Of a DNA stretch of 64,000 nucleotides, positions 9,219 to 19,123 are shown piece by piece (within the stretch, counting starts at the first letter, position 1; every line of letters starts with the position of its first letter). Source of the stretch: Bifidobacterium myosotis (GTDB taxonomy: Bacteria > Actinomycetota > Actinomycetes > Actinomycetales > Bifidobacteriaceae); NCBI RefSeq assembly GCF_002259745.1, contig NZ_MWWW01000028.1:34355-98354 (forward strand), read 5' to 3'. The translations under genes were made by a program, and so were the position numbers. The notes beneath the pieces are model-generated. The model did not search any database and was not told where the DNA came from. It was given only the letters and a program-made list of their open reading frames with translations.

Positions 9219-9258
9219 GCGTTACAGCGTTGCAGCGTTATATCGTTGCAGCGTTACA
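9219..9258. repeat. Five 8-bp tandem repeats, unit GCGTTRCA
   Basis: Five consecutive octamers (GCGTTACA, GCGTTGCA, GCGTTATA, TCGTTGCA, GCGTTACA) cover the stop codon and last codon of the HAD gene on the minus strand. Eight is not a multiple of three, so slippage would shift the end of that frame. Confidence 0.85.
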
Positions 9259-9889
9259 GCCGCACGCCGAGGGAGGCGAGGGAGTCGCGCGCCGCGATGG
9301 CGCCCGAGAAGAGGATGCCGTGGATGCCCACCTCGTTGGCGCCCACGATGTTCTTGGCGGTGTCGTCGAAGAAGACGCACCGCTCGGGCGTGAGGCCGAA
9401 GCGTTCCATGGTCAGGTTGTAGATGTCGGCGTTCGGCTTGTGCATCTTCTCCACGCCGGAGACCACCGTGCCGTCCAGCAGCTGCTCGAGGCGCGGGAAC
9501 TTCTCGAAGGCGAGATGGAAGGTCTCGTGCGACCAGTTCGTCAGACCCCACACGCCGTATCCATGGCGCTTGAGATCGGCGAGCAGTTCGGTCATGCCCG
9601 GCAGCGTGCGCGGCAGCGCATCCGCGTAGTGCTCGATGTAATAGCGGAAGATCGCCGCGATGTCCTCGCCCTGCTCGCGCACCACATCCGGGTAGATGCT
9701 GTCGAAGTCCTCGCCGGCGTCCATACGGTCCTCATAGCGGAAGAAGCCGTGCGGATCGTCGGGCGCGCAGATCGCGGCGACCACGTCGTCCGGGAAGTGG
9801 CCGGTCAGGCACGCGCGGGTGTCCCAGTCGAGCAGCACGCCGCAGAAGTCGAAGATGACATCGGTGATGGTGGTGGGGGAGTCAGCCAT
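9254..9889 (-). CDS. HAD-superfamily hydrolase (subfamily IA)
   Basis: About 211 residues, a single HAD domain. Motif I is VIFDFCGVLLDW: the nucleophile Asp is present, but the usual second acidic residue of DxD is Cys, as in related FGGV-type or dehalogenase-like members. Motif II is WGLTNWS and motif III/IV are KPNADIYN and CVFFDD. An AAGGAG sits upstream of the ATG at 9889. It has no operon partner. It is probably a soluble phosphatase or dehalogenase-like enzyme; the substrate cannot be told. Confidence 0.85.
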   Translation of the reverse strand: MADSPTTITDVIFDFCGVLLDWDTRACLTGHFPDDVVAAICAPDDPHGFFRYEDRMDAGEDFDSIYPDVVREQGEDIAAIFRYYIEHYADALPRTLPGMTELLADLKRHGYGVWGLTNWSHETFHLAFEKFPRLEQLLDGTVVSGVEKMHKPNADIYNLTMERFGLTPERCVFFDDTAKNIVGANEVGIHGILFSGAIAARDSLASLGVRL

Positions 9890-10334
9890 ACAAGCTCCTT
9901 ATATATCCGGGTATCCGGGACTATCGTGGTCCGCAAACCAGTGTACGGATGCGGCGGATATCCGGCGGGCGCTGGTGGTCCCATTGCGGTTGCGGGGTGT
10001 CTGCGGGTGGTACTGCGGGATGGCAGTGTGGGTGGCACTGCGGGTAGACAGAAGCATTTGCACGCCGCCGAAAAGCGGAGAAAACAGGCAATGTGCGGCC
10101 GTCTGACCAACCTGTCTGACCAACAGTTGCCGGCGCGAAAGCGGCGGTGTTAGCAAAGTGTTAGCAAATCGCCGCCAGTTTCGCATAGGTACGTATGCAA
10201 GCCGTAAAAACCGTCACAATTCCTGCACCGAATCCATACGATTAAGAATCGCAATGACCCGATGACGTCGTCGCGCAGCCCCAGAGGGGAGGCGGAACGC
10301 GGCATCGGGTTTGTTCGATGATAAGGAGAAAGAC
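9890..10334. other. Regulatory gap between HAD gene and kdp operon
   Basis: No gene is supported in these 445 bases. The gap holds imperfect repeats of GTGGYACTGCGGG (about 9973-10045), a 13-bp tandem GTCTGACCAAC repeat (10101-10124) and the 11-bp tandem repeat at 10147-10168 that is a candidate KdpE site. It should contain the kdp promoter, but I see no clear -35/-10 pair. Confidence 0.6.
10147..10168 (+). promoter_or_regulatory. Candidate KdpE operator: perfect 11-bp direct repeat
   Basis: GTGTTAGCAAA occurs twice back to back, flanked by GGCG and CGCC. An 11-bp repeat spacing is the hallmark of OmpR/PhoB-family binding sites, and KdpE is of that family and is encoded in this cluster. The site is about 170 bases upstream of the first kdp reading frame. 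Confidence 0.6.
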
Positions 10335-10427
10335 ATGCCCTGGTGGGTAGATGTTGCCTACGTTGTGGGCACAGTGGCGTTTTTCGTTCTCGTTGACCTG
10401 TTCGGAAAGCTGGTGGACAGGCTATGA
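10335..10427 (+). CDS. Small membrane peptide at the head of the kdp operon
   Basis: A 30-codon frame (MPWWVDVAYVVGTVAFFVLV...) starts with ATG at 10335 after AAGGAGAA and ends in a TGA that overlaps the kdpF start (CTATGACC). It is one hydrophobic helix with a charged end (KLVDRL). The ribosome binding site, the overlap and its hydrophobicity argue that it is real. Comparable tiny frames precede kdpF in other actinobacteria, as far as I recall. By analogy to KdpF it may bind and steady the Kdp complex, but this is inference. It is below common gene-calling cut-offs. Confidence 0.7.
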   Translation: MPWWVDVAYVVGTVAFFVLVDLFGKLVDRL

Positions 10428-10516
10428 CCACGTTCTTCACTGTGCTGGGTGTCGTGCTGGGTATCGCGGGAATCGCATACATGTTCTATTCCCTGTGCCG
10501 TCCCGAGAAGTTCTGA
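10424..10516 (+). CDS. kdpF: KdpF, small stabilising subunit of the K+ ATPase
   Basis: A 30-residue single-helix peptide ending YSLCRPEKF. This matches the typical KdpF tail (Y-x-x-x-L-x-RPE-x-F), where the protein lies along KdpA in the membrane and steadies the complex. Its ATG overlaps the stop of the preceding small frame, and kdpA starts 38 bases further on. It is too short for most automatic annotation. Confidence 0.88.
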   Translation: MTTFFTVLGVVLGIAGIAYMFYSLCRPEKF

Positions 10517-10554
10517 ACTGTACTGAGAGATCTTAGGAATCAAAGGTTCATCAC

Positions 10555-12231
10555 ATGGTATATCTTTTTGCGATCATGGCATTCGCGCTGATTGCCATCA
10601 TCCTCGCGGCGATCTACAAGCCGCTGGGTGACTACATGTACAACGTGTTCACGACCGACAAGGATCTCTTCTTCGAGAAGTGGATCTACAAGATCATCGG
10701 CGTGGACTCCAAGAAGGGACAGACCTGGAAGGCATACCTGCGCGGCGTGCTCGGCTTCTCCCTCCTGAGCGTGCTGGTGCTCTACCTGCTCCAGCGCGTG
10801 CAGCAGTGGCTGCCGTTCTCGCTGGGCTTCCCGAACGTCGAGGGCCCGCTGGCGTTCAACACCGCGGCCTCGTTCGTGACCAACACCAACTGGCAGTCCT
10901 ACTCGCCTGACGTGACCCTTGGCTACACCGTGCAGTTCGCCGGCCTGGCCGTGCAGAACTTCGTGTCCGCGGCCGTCGGCATCGCCGTGGCGATCGCGCT
11001 GGTGCGCGGCTTCGCCTGGCGCAAGTCCGAGACCATCGGCAACTTCTGGGTCGACCTCACCCGTTGCACCCTGCGCATCCTCATGCCGATCGCCATCGTC
11101 ATGGGCATCATCCTCATGGCCCTCGGCGTGGCGCAGAACTTCGCCGGATTCGTGCAGGTGAACACCGTCGCCGGCGGCACCCAGACCATCATGCAGGGCC
11201 CGGTGGCCTCCCAGGAGGTCATCAAGGAGCTCGGCACCAACGGTGGTGGCTTCTTCAACGCCAACTCCTCGCACCCGTACGAGAACCCGAACATGTGGAC
11301 CAACATCATCGAGATCCTGCTCATGCTGTGCATCCCGGTGGCCCTGACCCGCACCTTCGGCCGCATGGTCGGCGACATCCGCCAGGGCTACGCCCTGCTC
11401 GGCGCCATGGTGATCCTCTTCGGCATCAGCTTCTTCTGCGTGGTGACCGCCGAGTCCTTCTCCAACGACCCGATCACCGCCCTGACCGGCGGCTCGATGG
11501 AAGGCAAGGAGACCCGCTTCGGCATCGTGTGGTCCGGCCTGTTCGGCACCACCTCGACCTCCACCTCCACGGGCGCCGTCAACTCGATGCATGACTCGTA
11601 CACCGCCTTGGGCGGCATGATGTACATGCTCAACATGATGCTCGGCGAGGTCAGCCCGGGCGGCGTGGGCGCCGGCCTGTACGGCATCCTCGTGATGGCC
11701 GTCGTGGCCGTGTTCATCGCCGGCCTCATGGTGGGCCGCACTCCTGAATACCTCGGCAAGAAGATCGGCCCTCGCGAGATGAAGATGGCCTCGCTCTACT
11801 TCCTGGTCATGCCGATCACCGTGGTCGTGGGCGTCTCCCTGAGCTTCGCCCTGCCGTTCGCCCGCCAGTCGATTTTCGACACCTCGCTCAACAACAGCGG
11901 CAACCACGGCTTCTCCGAGGTCGTGTACGCCTTCACCTCGGCCGCGAACAACAACGGTTCCGCGTTCGCCGGCATCACCGCCGACACCCCGTGGCTCGAC
12001 ACCGCGCTGGGTCTGGCCGTGCTGCTCGGCCGCTTCCTGCCGATCGCGCTGGTAATCGCACTCGCCGGCTCCCTTGCCAAGCAGGACAAGGTGCCGGTGA
12101 CCTCCGGCACGATGAAGACCGACAACGGCCTGTTCGTCGTCCTCCTGGTGTTCGTTATCTTCCTGATTTCCGCGCTGACGTTCTTCCCGACGCTTGCTCT
12201 GGGACCGTTGGCAGAAGGTTTGGTGGCGTGA
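10555..12231 (+). CDS. kdpA: Potassium-transporting ATPase, K+ channel-like subunit
   Basis: About 558 residues, the usual KdpA length, with around ten membrane helices and four selectivity-filter loops. [18 protein letters not shown] is visible and is a family signature. KdpA binds K+ from outside and forms the entry path. The stop is two bases from the kdpB start. The operon kdpF-A-B-C makes a high-affinity K+ uptake pump induced at low potassium by KdpD/KdpE. Confidence 0.97.
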   Translation: MVYLFAIMAFALIAIILAAIYKPLGDYMYNVFTTDKDLFFEKWIYKIIGVDSKKGQTWKAYLRGVLGFSLLSVLVLYLLQRVQQWLPFSLGFPNVEGPLAFNTAASFVTNTNWQSYSPDVTLGYTVQFAGLAVQNFVSAAVGIAVAIALVRGFAWRKSETIGNFWVDLTRCTLRILMPIAIVMGIILMALGVAQNFAGFVQVNTVAGGTQTIMQGPVASQEVIKELGTNGGGFFNANSSHPYENPNMWTNIIEILLMLCIPVALTRTFGRMVGDIRQGYALLGAMVILFGISFFCVVTAESFSNDPITALTGGSMEGKETRFGIVWSGLFGTTSTSTSTGAVNSMHDSYTALGGMMYMLNMMLGEVSPGGVGAGLYGILVMAVVAVFIAGLMVGRTPEYLGKKIGPREMKMASLYFLVMPITVVVGVSLSFALPFARQSIFDTSLNNSGNHGFSEVVYAFTSAANNNGSAFAGITADTPWLDTALGLAVLLGRFLPIALVIALAGSLAKQDKVPVTSGTMKTDNGLFVVLLVFVIFLISALTFFPTLALGPLAEGLVA

Positions 12232-12232
12232 T

Positions 12233-14407
12233 ATGACTTCCGCAACTGCGAACGACGTCGCGAACAACGCGAGCTCCATCGCGAACGACGTCAAGAACTC
12301 CAACAACAAGTCGCTTGGAGCCATGCTGGGCAAGAGCCTGCCGGACGCGTTCCGCAAGTTCGACCCCCGCAACATGTGGCACAACCCCGTCATGTTCATC
12401 GTGTGGGTGGGCGCCGCGTTCCTGACCCTGCTGGGCATCTGCCAGCTGTTCGTCCCCGCCCTGGCCAACGGCGAGCCGGTGTACTTCACCTGGATCGTGG
12501 CCATCGTGCTGTGGGCCACCGTGCTCTTCGCCAACCTCGCCGAGGCCGTGGCCGAGGGGCGCGGCAAGGCGCAGGCCGACGCGCTGCGCAAGACCCGCAC
12601 CACCACGCCCGCCCGCATCGTGCGTGGCTATGACGAGAAGAACGACCCGGACGTGCGCGCCCCGGAGCGCGGCGAGGGCCCGACCTACGTCGAGGAGATT
12701 CCGAGCTCCGACCTGAAGCTCGGCGACGTGGTGATCGTCTCCGCCGGTGAGCTCATCCCCGGCGACGGCGACATCATCTCCGGCATCGCCTCCGTGGACG
12801 AATCCGCCATCACCGGTGAGTCCGCCCCCGTGATCCGCGAGTCCGGCGGCGACCGCTCCTCCGTGACCGGCGGCACCCGCGTGCTCTCCGATCGCATCGT
12901 GGTGCGCATCACCCAGAAGCCCGGCGAGTCCTTCGTGGACAAGATGATCGCCTTGGTCGAAGGCGCCAACCGCCAGAAGACCCCGAACGAGATCGCTCTG
13001 GACGTGCTCCTGAGCTCCCTGACCATCATCTTCCTGGTCGTCGTGCTGTGCATCAACCCGCAGGCCTCCTCGGTCGACACCTCCGTGAGCCTCACGGTCC
13101 TGATCGCCCTGCTCGTCTGCCTCATCCCGACCACCATCGGCGCCCTGCTCTCCGCCATCGGCATCGCCGGCATGGACCGTCTGGTCCAGCACAACGTGCT
13201 CGCCACCTCCGGCCGCGCCATCGAGGCCGCCGGCGACGTGACCACGCTGCTGCTCGACAAGACCGGCACCATCACCTACGGCAACCGTCAGGCATCCGAA
13301 TTCCACGCCCTGCCCGGTGTGGACCACGACGAGATGGCCAAGGCCGCGGCCCTGAGCTCGCTGGCCGACTCCACCCCCGAAGGCCAGTCCATCGTGGCCC
13401 TCGCCAAGTCCGAGGGCTTCGACCTCGAAGAGGTGCCGGGCGCGCTCGATGTGCCCTTCACCGCCGAGACCCGCATGTCCGGCCTCGACCTGCCGAACGG
13501 CGACCGCATCCGCAAGGGTGCCACCTCCGCCGTCGAGGCGTGGATCGAGAAGGAAGGTGGCGCCATGCCCGTGGAGGTGCGCGACGCCCTCCACGAGAAG
13601 GTCAACGCCATCTCCGGCCAGGGCGGCACGCCGCTGGTCGTCGCCGAGCAGTACGCGAACGGCGAGGTCAAGGTGCTGGGTGTGGTCCAGCTCAAGGACG
13701 TCGTCAAGAAGGGCCTGAAGGAGCGCTTCGCCGATCTGCGCAAGATGGGCATTCGCACCGTCATGGTCACCGGCGACAACCCGCTCACCGCCAAGGCCAT
13801 CGCCCAAGAGGCCGGCGTCGACGACTTCATCGCCGAGGCCAAGCCTGAGGACAAGCTCGCCTACATCAAGAAGGAGCAGGCCAAGGGCCAGCTCGTCGCC
13901 ATGACCGGCGACGGCACGAACGACGCCCCTGCCCTCGCCCAGTCCGATGTCGGCGTGGCCATGAACTCCGGCACCTCCGCCGCGAAGGAGGCCGGCAACA
14001 TGGTCGACCTCGACTCCGACCCGACCAAGTTGATCGACATCGTGGCCATCGGCAAGCAGCTGCTCATCACCCGTGGCGCCCTGACCACCTTCTCCATCGC
14101 CAACGATGTGGCCAAGTACTTCGCCATCATCCCGGCCATGTTCATGGAGAAGTTCCCGGGCCTCGGCGTGCTCAACATCATGGGCCTGCACAGCTCGCTG
14201 TCCGCCGTGCTGTCCGCGATCATCTTCAACGCGATCATCATCGTGCTGCTCATCCCGCTGGCCTTGAAGGGCGTCAAGTACCGCGCCGAGGCGAGCGAGA
14301 AGATCCTGGGCCGCAACCTCAAGGTCTACGGTCTGGGCGGCATCATCGCGCCGTTCATCGGCATCTGGATCATCGACCTGTTCGTCCGTCTGATCCCGGG
14401 CTTCTGA
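12233..14407 (+). CDS. kdpB: Potassium-transporting ATPase, P-type catalytic subunit
   Basis: About 724 residues. The P-type phosphorylation motif [12 protein letters not shown] has its Asp at residue 342; the actuator motif ITGESAP and the hinge [17 protein letters not shown] are present. It hydrolyses ATP and drives K+ through KdpA. The start is ATG at 12233, one base after the kdpA stop region; an upstream in-frame extension lies inside kdpA. The N-terminus is longer and more polar (Asn/Ala-rich, about 45 residues) than in E. coli KdpB. Confidence 0.97.
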   Translation: MTSATANDVANNASSIANDVKNSNNKSLGAMLGKSLPDAFRKFDPRNMWHNPVMFIVWVGAAFLTLLGICQLFVPALANGEPVYFTWIVAIVLWATVLFANLAEAVAEGRGKAQADALRKTRTTTPARIVRGYDEKNDPDVRAPERGEGPTYVEEIPSSDLKLGDVVIVSAGELIPGDGDIISGIASVDESAITGESAPVIRESGGDRSSVTGGTRVLSDRIVVRITQKPGESFVDKMIALVEGANRQKTPNEIALDVLLSSLTIIFLVVVLCINPQASSVDTSVSLTVLIALLVCLIPTTIGALLSAIGIAGMDRLVQHNVLATSGRAIEAAGDVTTLLLDKTGTITYGNRQASEFHALPGVDHDEMAKAAALSSLADSTPEGQSIVALAKSEGFDLEEVPGALDVPFTAETRMSGLDLPNGDRIRKGATSAVEAWIEKEGGAMPVEVRDALHEKVNAISGQGGTPLVVAEQYANGEVKVLGVVQLKDVVKKGLKERFADLRKMGIRTVMVTGDNPLTAKAIAQEAGVDDFIAEAKPEDKLAYIKKEQAKGQLVAMTGDGTNDAPALAQSDVGVAMNSGTSAAKEAGNMVDLDSDPTKLIDIVAIGKQLLITRGALTTFSIANDVAKYFAIIPAMFMEKFPGLGVLNIMGLHSSLSAVLSAIIFNAIIIVLLIPLALKGVKYRAEASEKILGRNLKVYGLGGIIAPFIGIWIIDLFVRLIPGF

Positions 14408-14442
14408 TTCCCGCTTACGGACATTAGGAAAGAGTGAATGTT

Positions 14443-15075
14443 ATGAAGAACACCATCTCATTGAACCTGCGCAGCTATTGGGCCGGGTTCAAGGCCGTGA
14501 TCGTCTTCACCGTCATCGTCGTGGTCTACACGTTCGTGATGGCCGGCATCGGCCAGCTCGGCATGCCCGACAAGGCCAACGGCTCGATGATCACCAACTC
14601 CCAGGGCGAGGTCGTCGGCTCCTCCCTGATTGGCCAGTCCTTCACGGATGAGAACGGCGACGCCCTGCCGCAGTACTTCCAGTCCCGTCCGTCGGCCGCT
14701 TCCGACCCGAACAAGGACGAGGACAACCAGGGCTACTACGGCGGCGCCTCCTCCGGCACCAACAAGGGCCACCAGGACGAGGACCTCATCAAGAGCACCA
14801 CCGAACTGCGCGAGGCCATCGCCAAGCGTGAGGGTGTGAGTGTCAAGGACGTCCCGGCCGACGCCGTGTCCGCCTCCTCCTCCGGCCTCGACCCGGAGAT
14901 CAGCCCGGAGTACGCGGCCATCCAGGTCAAGCGCGTGGCCAAGGAGCGCGGCCTCAAGGAGGAGCAGGTCGAGCAGCTGGTCAAGGAGAACACGACCGGT
15001 CGTGGCCTCGGCTTCATCGGCGAGTCCACGGTCAACGTGGTCAAGCTCAATCTGGCTCTTGACGAGCTCAAGTAA
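14443..15075 (+). CDS. kdpC: Potassium-transporting ATPase, KdpC subunit
   Basis: About 210 residues with one N-terminal membrane helix (about 12-35) and an outer domain. The conserved SLIGQSF and YFQSRPSAA segments and a C-terminal VNVVKLNLALDEL are KdpC features. The start ATG at 14443 is preferred because AGGAAAG lies about ten bases upstream; an in-frame GTG at 14434 sits too close to it. KdpC stabilises the KdpA-KdpB complex. Confidence 0.95.
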   Translation: MKNTISLNLRSYWAGFKAVIVFTVIVVVYTFVMAGIGQLGMPDKANGSMITNSQGEVVGSSLIGQSFTDENGDALPQYFQSRPSAASDPNKDEDNQGYYGGASSGTNKGHQDEDLIKSTTELREAIAKREGVSVKDVPADAVSASSSGLDPEISPEYAAIQVKRVAKERGLKEEQVEQLVKENTTGRGLGFIGESTVNVVKLNLALDELK

Positions 15076-15114
15076 CCGGTTACCAACCAAGTAACGAGTT
15101 GCAACCGTTCATCG

Positions 15115-15149
15115 GGGGTGATGGCGTGAAGTGTCTGCGCCATCACCCC
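15115..15149 (+). terminator. Hairpin between kdpC and kdpD
   Basis: A perfect 12-bp stem (GGGGTGATGGCG at 15115-15126 with its complement at 15138-15149) and an 11-base loop follow kdpC by 40 bases. A short T-run comes 10 bases later. It probably ends or weakens the kdpFABC transcript before kdpDE. Confidence 0.65.
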
Positions 15150-15162
15150 TGATGGCGTTTAT

Positions 15163-15182
15163 CGTATACAGTCGTATACAGG
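15163..15182 (+). promoter_or_regulatory. 10-bp tandem repeat CGTATACAGK upstream of kdpD
   Basis: CGTATACAGT and CGTATACAGG lie back to back 60 bases before the kdpD start and just after the terminator hairpin. They may be an operator or part of the kdpDE promoter; the 10-bp spacing suits binding on one DNA face. Function is not shown. Confidence 0.4.
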
Positions 15183-15241
15183 GACGTCCGCGCGATGGCC
15201 GCGGATGGCGACCAGTCGACGAATCGAACAGGGGAGAGTGT

Positions 15242-18200
15242 ATGGCAGAGGCGAGAGGGACGTTCAGGGTGCTGCTGGGTGCGGCGCCGGGCGTCGGCAA
15301 GACCTGCGCGATGCTTAAAGAAGGGCATCGCCTGCAGGAGGATGGCAAGGACGTGGTCATCGCCCTGCTCGAGACGCATGGGCGCACCGCCACCGCTAAG
15401 GCCGCGGAAGGACTCGAGACGGTGCCGCGCCGCCATGTGCGCTACCGCGGCATGTGGCTCGAGGAGATGGACCTGTTCAAGATCATCGAACGCCACCCGC
15501 AGGTGGCCCTCGTCGACGAGCTGGCGCACACCAACGCGCCCGGCTCCGTGCACAAGAAGCGCTGGCAGGACGTCATGGACCTGCTTGACGCCGGCATCGA
15601 CGTGATCACCACCATCAACGTCCAGCACATCGAATCGCTCAACGACGTGGTGCGCGAGATTACCGGCAGCACGCAGAAGGAGACCGTGCCGGACAAGGTG
15701 CTGCGCTCCGCCTCGCAGGTCGAGCTGGTCGATCTGCCGCCCGAGGGCCTGCGCGAACGCCTCGCCGCCGGTTTCGTCTACAAGCCGGACCGCGTGGACG
15801 CGGCCCTGAGCAACTACTTCCGCGTGGGCAACCTCACCGCCCTGCGTGAGCTGGCCCTGCTGTGGCTCGCCGGCCGCGTGGACGAGGCGCTGAAGACCTA
15901 CCGCGAGGAACACCACATCAAGGCCAAGTGGGAGACGCGCGAGCGTGTGATCGTCGCCCTGTCCGGTGGGCCCGAGGGCGAGCAGCTGCTGCGCCGTGGC
16001 GCCCGCGTGGCGCGTGCATCCGGCGGTGGCGACCTCATCGCCGTGCACGTCACCCCCGAGGACGGGCTCGCCGGCTCGAACCCGGCGCTGCTCATCAAAC
16101 AGCGCGAGCTGGTCGAGGAGCTTGGCGGCACCTACCATCAGATCGTCGGCGAGGACATCTCCGAGGCGCTGCTCGACTACGCGCGCGCCAACAACGCCAC
16201 GCAGGTGATCGTCGGCGTCTCGCGGCGCGGTGCCATTGCGCGCTGGCTCGGCCGGCCCTCGACGCCCAACGGCATCATCGAGAAGTCCGGCGACATCGAC
16301 GTGCACATCGTCACCCATTCGTTCGTCAACCGGGGCATCCGCATGCCCTCCTCGAACCATACGCCGATGGCTTGGACGCGACGTGCCGCCGGGTTCGCAT
16401 TCGCCGTGTTGTCCGCGGCGCTTACCGGATGGCTGCTGTACCTGTTCAGCGACGTGCAGTTCGCCCAGCGCGATGCCCTGCTGCTGCAGCTGATCGTGGT
16501 GGTCTCGGCCGTCATCGGCGGGCTCATGCCGGCGGTGCTGTCCGCCGTGCTCTCCGGACTGCTGCTCGACTTCCTGTATACGGAGCCCATCGGCACATTG
16601 CATGTGGTGCGTGTGCAGGATTTCGTGACCATCGTGTTGTACGTGATGGTGGCCATCATCGTCTCCGCGGTGGTGGACCGCGCCGACACCATCGCCCGTC
16701 AGGCCAAGCGCGCCAGCGCCGAATCGGAGACGCTGGCCAGCGTGGCCGGGGCCGTGCTGCGCAGCGACGACCCGTTGCAGGCCATCGTGCACCGCACGCG
16801 CGAGGCCTTCGGCTTCTCCTGCGTGCGCGTCGTGCAGGACAACCGGGTCATCATCTCCGACGGCGAACCGGGAACCCGCGCGAGCGAGGAGACCGGCACC
16901 GACATCACCACCCCCATCGAGGAGCCGGAGACGATTTCGCTGTCCGACCATGGGCCGTCGCTCAAACTCTACGGCAAGACCATCGAGGCTTCCGACCAGC
17001 GCATGCTGCTGGCCATCCTCTCCCAGATCCAGACCGTGCTCGAGCACAAGGATCTGGAACGCAAGGCCAGCGAGATCGGCCCTCTTGCCGCCGCCGAGAA
17101 GGTGCGCACCGGTCTGCTCAACGCGGTCAGCCACGACCTGCGCAGGCCGCTCGCCTCCGCCACCGCGGCCATCTCCGGCCTGCAGCGCATGGGCGACACG
17201 ATGAGCGAACGCGACCGGCGTGATCTGCTCGCCGTGGCCTCCAACGGCCTCAAGCACCTCACCAAGCTCGTCACCGACCTGTTGGACGTCTCGCGCATCC
17301 GCGAGGGCGCCCTGCCGCTGTCGCTCGTCGCCACGGATGTGGGCGAGGAGATCATCCCGCTGTTCGACGAACTCGGCATCGGCCCCTGGTCCATCGACCT
17401 TGACATCGCCCCCGACCTGCCGCTGGTGGTGGCCGATCCGGCGCTGCTGCGTCGCGCGCTGTCCAACGTGCTGGTCAACGCCATGCGGTTCAGTCCGTCG
17501 GACAAGCGCGTACGCCTGTCCGCCTCGTCGTTCAACGGCGTGGTCGAAATCCGCGTCGCCGATCAGGGACCGGGCGTGCCCGACTCGCGCAAGGACGACA
17601 TCTTCCTGCCGTTCCACCGTCTGGGCGATACCGACAACACCACCGGCCTCGGACTCGGCATGGCCCTGTCGAAGGGGTTCGTCGAATCGATGGGTGGCTC
17701 GATCAGCCCCGAGGACACGCCCGGCGGCGGTCTGACCATCGTGATCACGCTGCGCGAGGCCGATTCGAAGCTGCTCGCCGGCCAGGTGATCCCGCCCGCC
17801 GAACGGCCGAACCCGGCCGACATCCTCGAGAAGGACACGCTCAACGTGTCGGATGCCGTCTCCGATGTGATTCTGCCGCTGCCCGGGCGTGGGCGGTCCG
17901 ATGAACGCGGACTTGACCGGTTCATCACCTACGGCATCATGAAGGGCGGGAAGGATGAGTCCGCAGCCGTTGACAGGGCCGACGGGCGGAAGTCCGGGGC
18001 CGGTGCCCACGATGCCGCTGATGCCGACGGCGGGAAGGGTTCTGGCGCCAGCTCCGACGGCAAGGACCGGGACGGCGACGCAGCGGGGAGGCAGACGCAT
18101 TCCGCCGAGGAGCCGTCGCCGGTGGACGATCATGACGACGAGATAGTCGCGCCGGTCCCCATCCCGGTGAACGGTGCGGACGAGGACGACGGTCATGCCG

Positions 18201-18274
18201 GGCATACCGGTCATGACGCCGATGGAGCCGGACGGCCCGCCGCAGGCGGTGACGGTTCGGCACAGGATTCGTGA
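15242..18274 (+). CDS. kdpD: Osmosensitive K+ channel histidine kinase
   Basis: About 1010 residues, longer than the usual 850-900. In order: KdpD sensor domain with Walker A GAAPGVGKT (14-22), universal-stress-like domain (about 220-370), four-helix DUF4118 membrane block (about 380-480), GAF-like region, HisKA with NAVSHDLRRP (His631), and an ATPase domain with GLGLGMALSKG. The last about 110 residues (from 900) are a disordered Gly/Asp/Ala tail of no known function. Start ATG at 15242 follows GGGGAGAG. It phosphorylates KdpE when K+ is low. kdpE follows, its Shine-Dalgarno overlapping the kdpD stop. Confidence 0.96.
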   Translation: MAEARGTFRVLLGAAPGVGKTCAMLKEGHRLQEDGKDVVIALLETHGRTATAKAAEGLETVPRRHVRYRGMWLEEMDLFKIIERHPQVALVDELAHTNAPGSVHKKRWQDVMDLLDAGIDVITTINVQHIESLNDVVREITGSTQKETVPDKVLRSASQVELVDLPPEGLRERLAAGFVYKPDRVDAALSNYFRVGNLTALRELALLWLAGRVDEALKTYREEHHIKAKWETRERVIVALSGGPEGEQLLRRGARVARASGGGDLIAVHVTPEDGLAGSNPALLIKQRELVEELGGTYHQIVGEDISEALLDYARANNATQVIVGVSRRGAIARWLGRPSTPNGIIEKSGDIDVHIVTHSFVNRGIRMPSSNHTPMAWTRRAAGFAFAVLSAALTGWLLYLFSDVQFAQRDALLLQLIVVVSAVIGGLMPAVLSAVLSGLLLDFLYTEPIGTLHVVRVQDFVTIVLYVMVAIIVSAVVDRADTIARQAKRASAESETLASVAGAVLRSDDPLQAIVHRTREAFGFSCVRVVQDNRVIISDGEPGTRASEETGTDITTPIEEPETISLSDHGPSLKLYGKTIEASDQRMLLAILSQIQTVLEHKDLERKASEIGPLAAAEKVRTGLLNAVSHDLRRPLASATAAISGLQRMGDTMSERDRRDLLAVASNGLKHLTKLVTDLLDVSRIREGALPLSLVATDVGEEIIPLFDELGIGPWSIDLDIAPDLPLVVADPALLRRALSNVLVNAMRFSPSDKRVRLSASSFNGVVEIRVADQGPGVPDSRKDDIFLPFHRLGDTDNTTGLGLGMALSKGFVESMGGSISPEDTPGGGLTIVITLREADSKLLAGQVIPPAERPNPADILEKDTLNVSDAVSDVILPLPGRGRSDERGLDRFITYGIMKGGKDESAAVDRADGRKSGAGAHDAADADGGKGSGASSDGKDRDGDAAGRQTHSAEEPSPVDDHDDEIVAPVPIPVNGADEDDGHAGHTGHDADGAGRPAAGGDGSAQDS

Positions 18275-18288
18275 GAGGAGGCAAGGTG

Positions 18289-19002
18289 ATGAAGATTCTG
18301 GTGGCGGACGATGATCCGCAGTTCCTCAAGGCGCTGAAGATCACCCTGCATTCACAGGGGTATGACATCGTCACCGCGCGTGACGGCGTCGAATGCATCA
18401 CGGTGGCGGTCGAGGAGCATCCCGATCTGTTCGTGCTGGACCTCGGCATGCCGCGCATGGACGGCATGGGCGTGATCCAGGGCGTGCGCGGATGGACCGA
18501 GGCCCCCATTCTGGTGGTGTCCGGCCGCACCGACGCGCGCGAGAAGGTGGCCGCGCTGGATGCCGGCGCCGACGACTACGTGACCAAGCCCGTCTCCATC
18601 GACGAGCTTCTGGCCCGCATCCGCGCCCTGCTGCGTCGCGTCACGCAGGAGAACGCGGCGGAAAGCGAGACGCCGCTGGTGCATTTCGGCGACGTGACCG
18701 TGGACCTCAACGCGCACGCGGTGTTCCGCGGCGGCAAGGGACGCGAGGTGCGTGTGCGCCTGACGCCCACCGAATGGAAGGTGCTCGAGGTGCTGGTGCG
18801 CAACGCCGGCAAGCTGGTGACCCGTCAGGATCTGCTCACCTCGATCTGGGGGTCGCAGCACGTCAAGGACACCGGCTACCTGCGTCTGTACATCTCGCAG
18901 CTGCGCAAGAAGATCGAGCCCGATCCCGCGCACCCGAAGTATCTCAAGACCGAAACCGGCATGGGCTACCGTCTCGACACCGACGGCGAACCCGAGGTGT
19001 GA
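18289..19002 (+). CDS. kdpE: Response regulator for the kdp operon
   Basis: About 237 residues, OmpR family: receiver domain with acidic pocket VADDDP, phospho-acceptor Asp51 (FVLDLGMP) and conserved Lys in TKPVS, then a winged-helix DNA-binding domain ending LKTETGMGYRL. The ATG at 18289 follows GAGAGGAGG by eight bases. Partner of KdpD. The likely target is the 11-bp repeat at 10147-10168 before the kdp structural genes. Confidence 0.95.
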   Translation: MKILVADDDPQFLKALKITLHSQGYDIVTARDGVECITVAVEEHPDLFVLDLGMPRMDGMGVIQGVRGWTEAPILVVSGRTDAREKVAALDAGADDYVTKPVSIDELLARIRALLRRVTQENAAESETPLVHFGDVTVDLNAHAVFRGGKGREVRVRLTPTEWKVLEVLVRNAGKLVTRQDLLTSIWGSQHVKDTGYLRLYISQLRKKIEPDPAHPKYLKTETGMGYRLDTDGEPEV

Positions 19003-19123
19003 GGGTTTTCGCTGGTGCGTGCGTGTCTGGTCCGTCGCACCGTACCTCGTTTGGCCGCATCATGACGGACCGGACGCACACATCGTCCGTTTCGGTACGT
19101 TTGGAGGCCGTTCGACGGCCGTT

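Noticed and set aside
15143..18214. A 1023-codon open frame on the minus strand opposite kdpD
   Set aside because: It mirrors the third-position GC of kdpD, is very rich in His/Gly/Asp/Val, and has no family motif or ribosome binding site. Similar long minus-strand frames opposite kdpA, kdpB and the ABC exporter were left out for the same reason.
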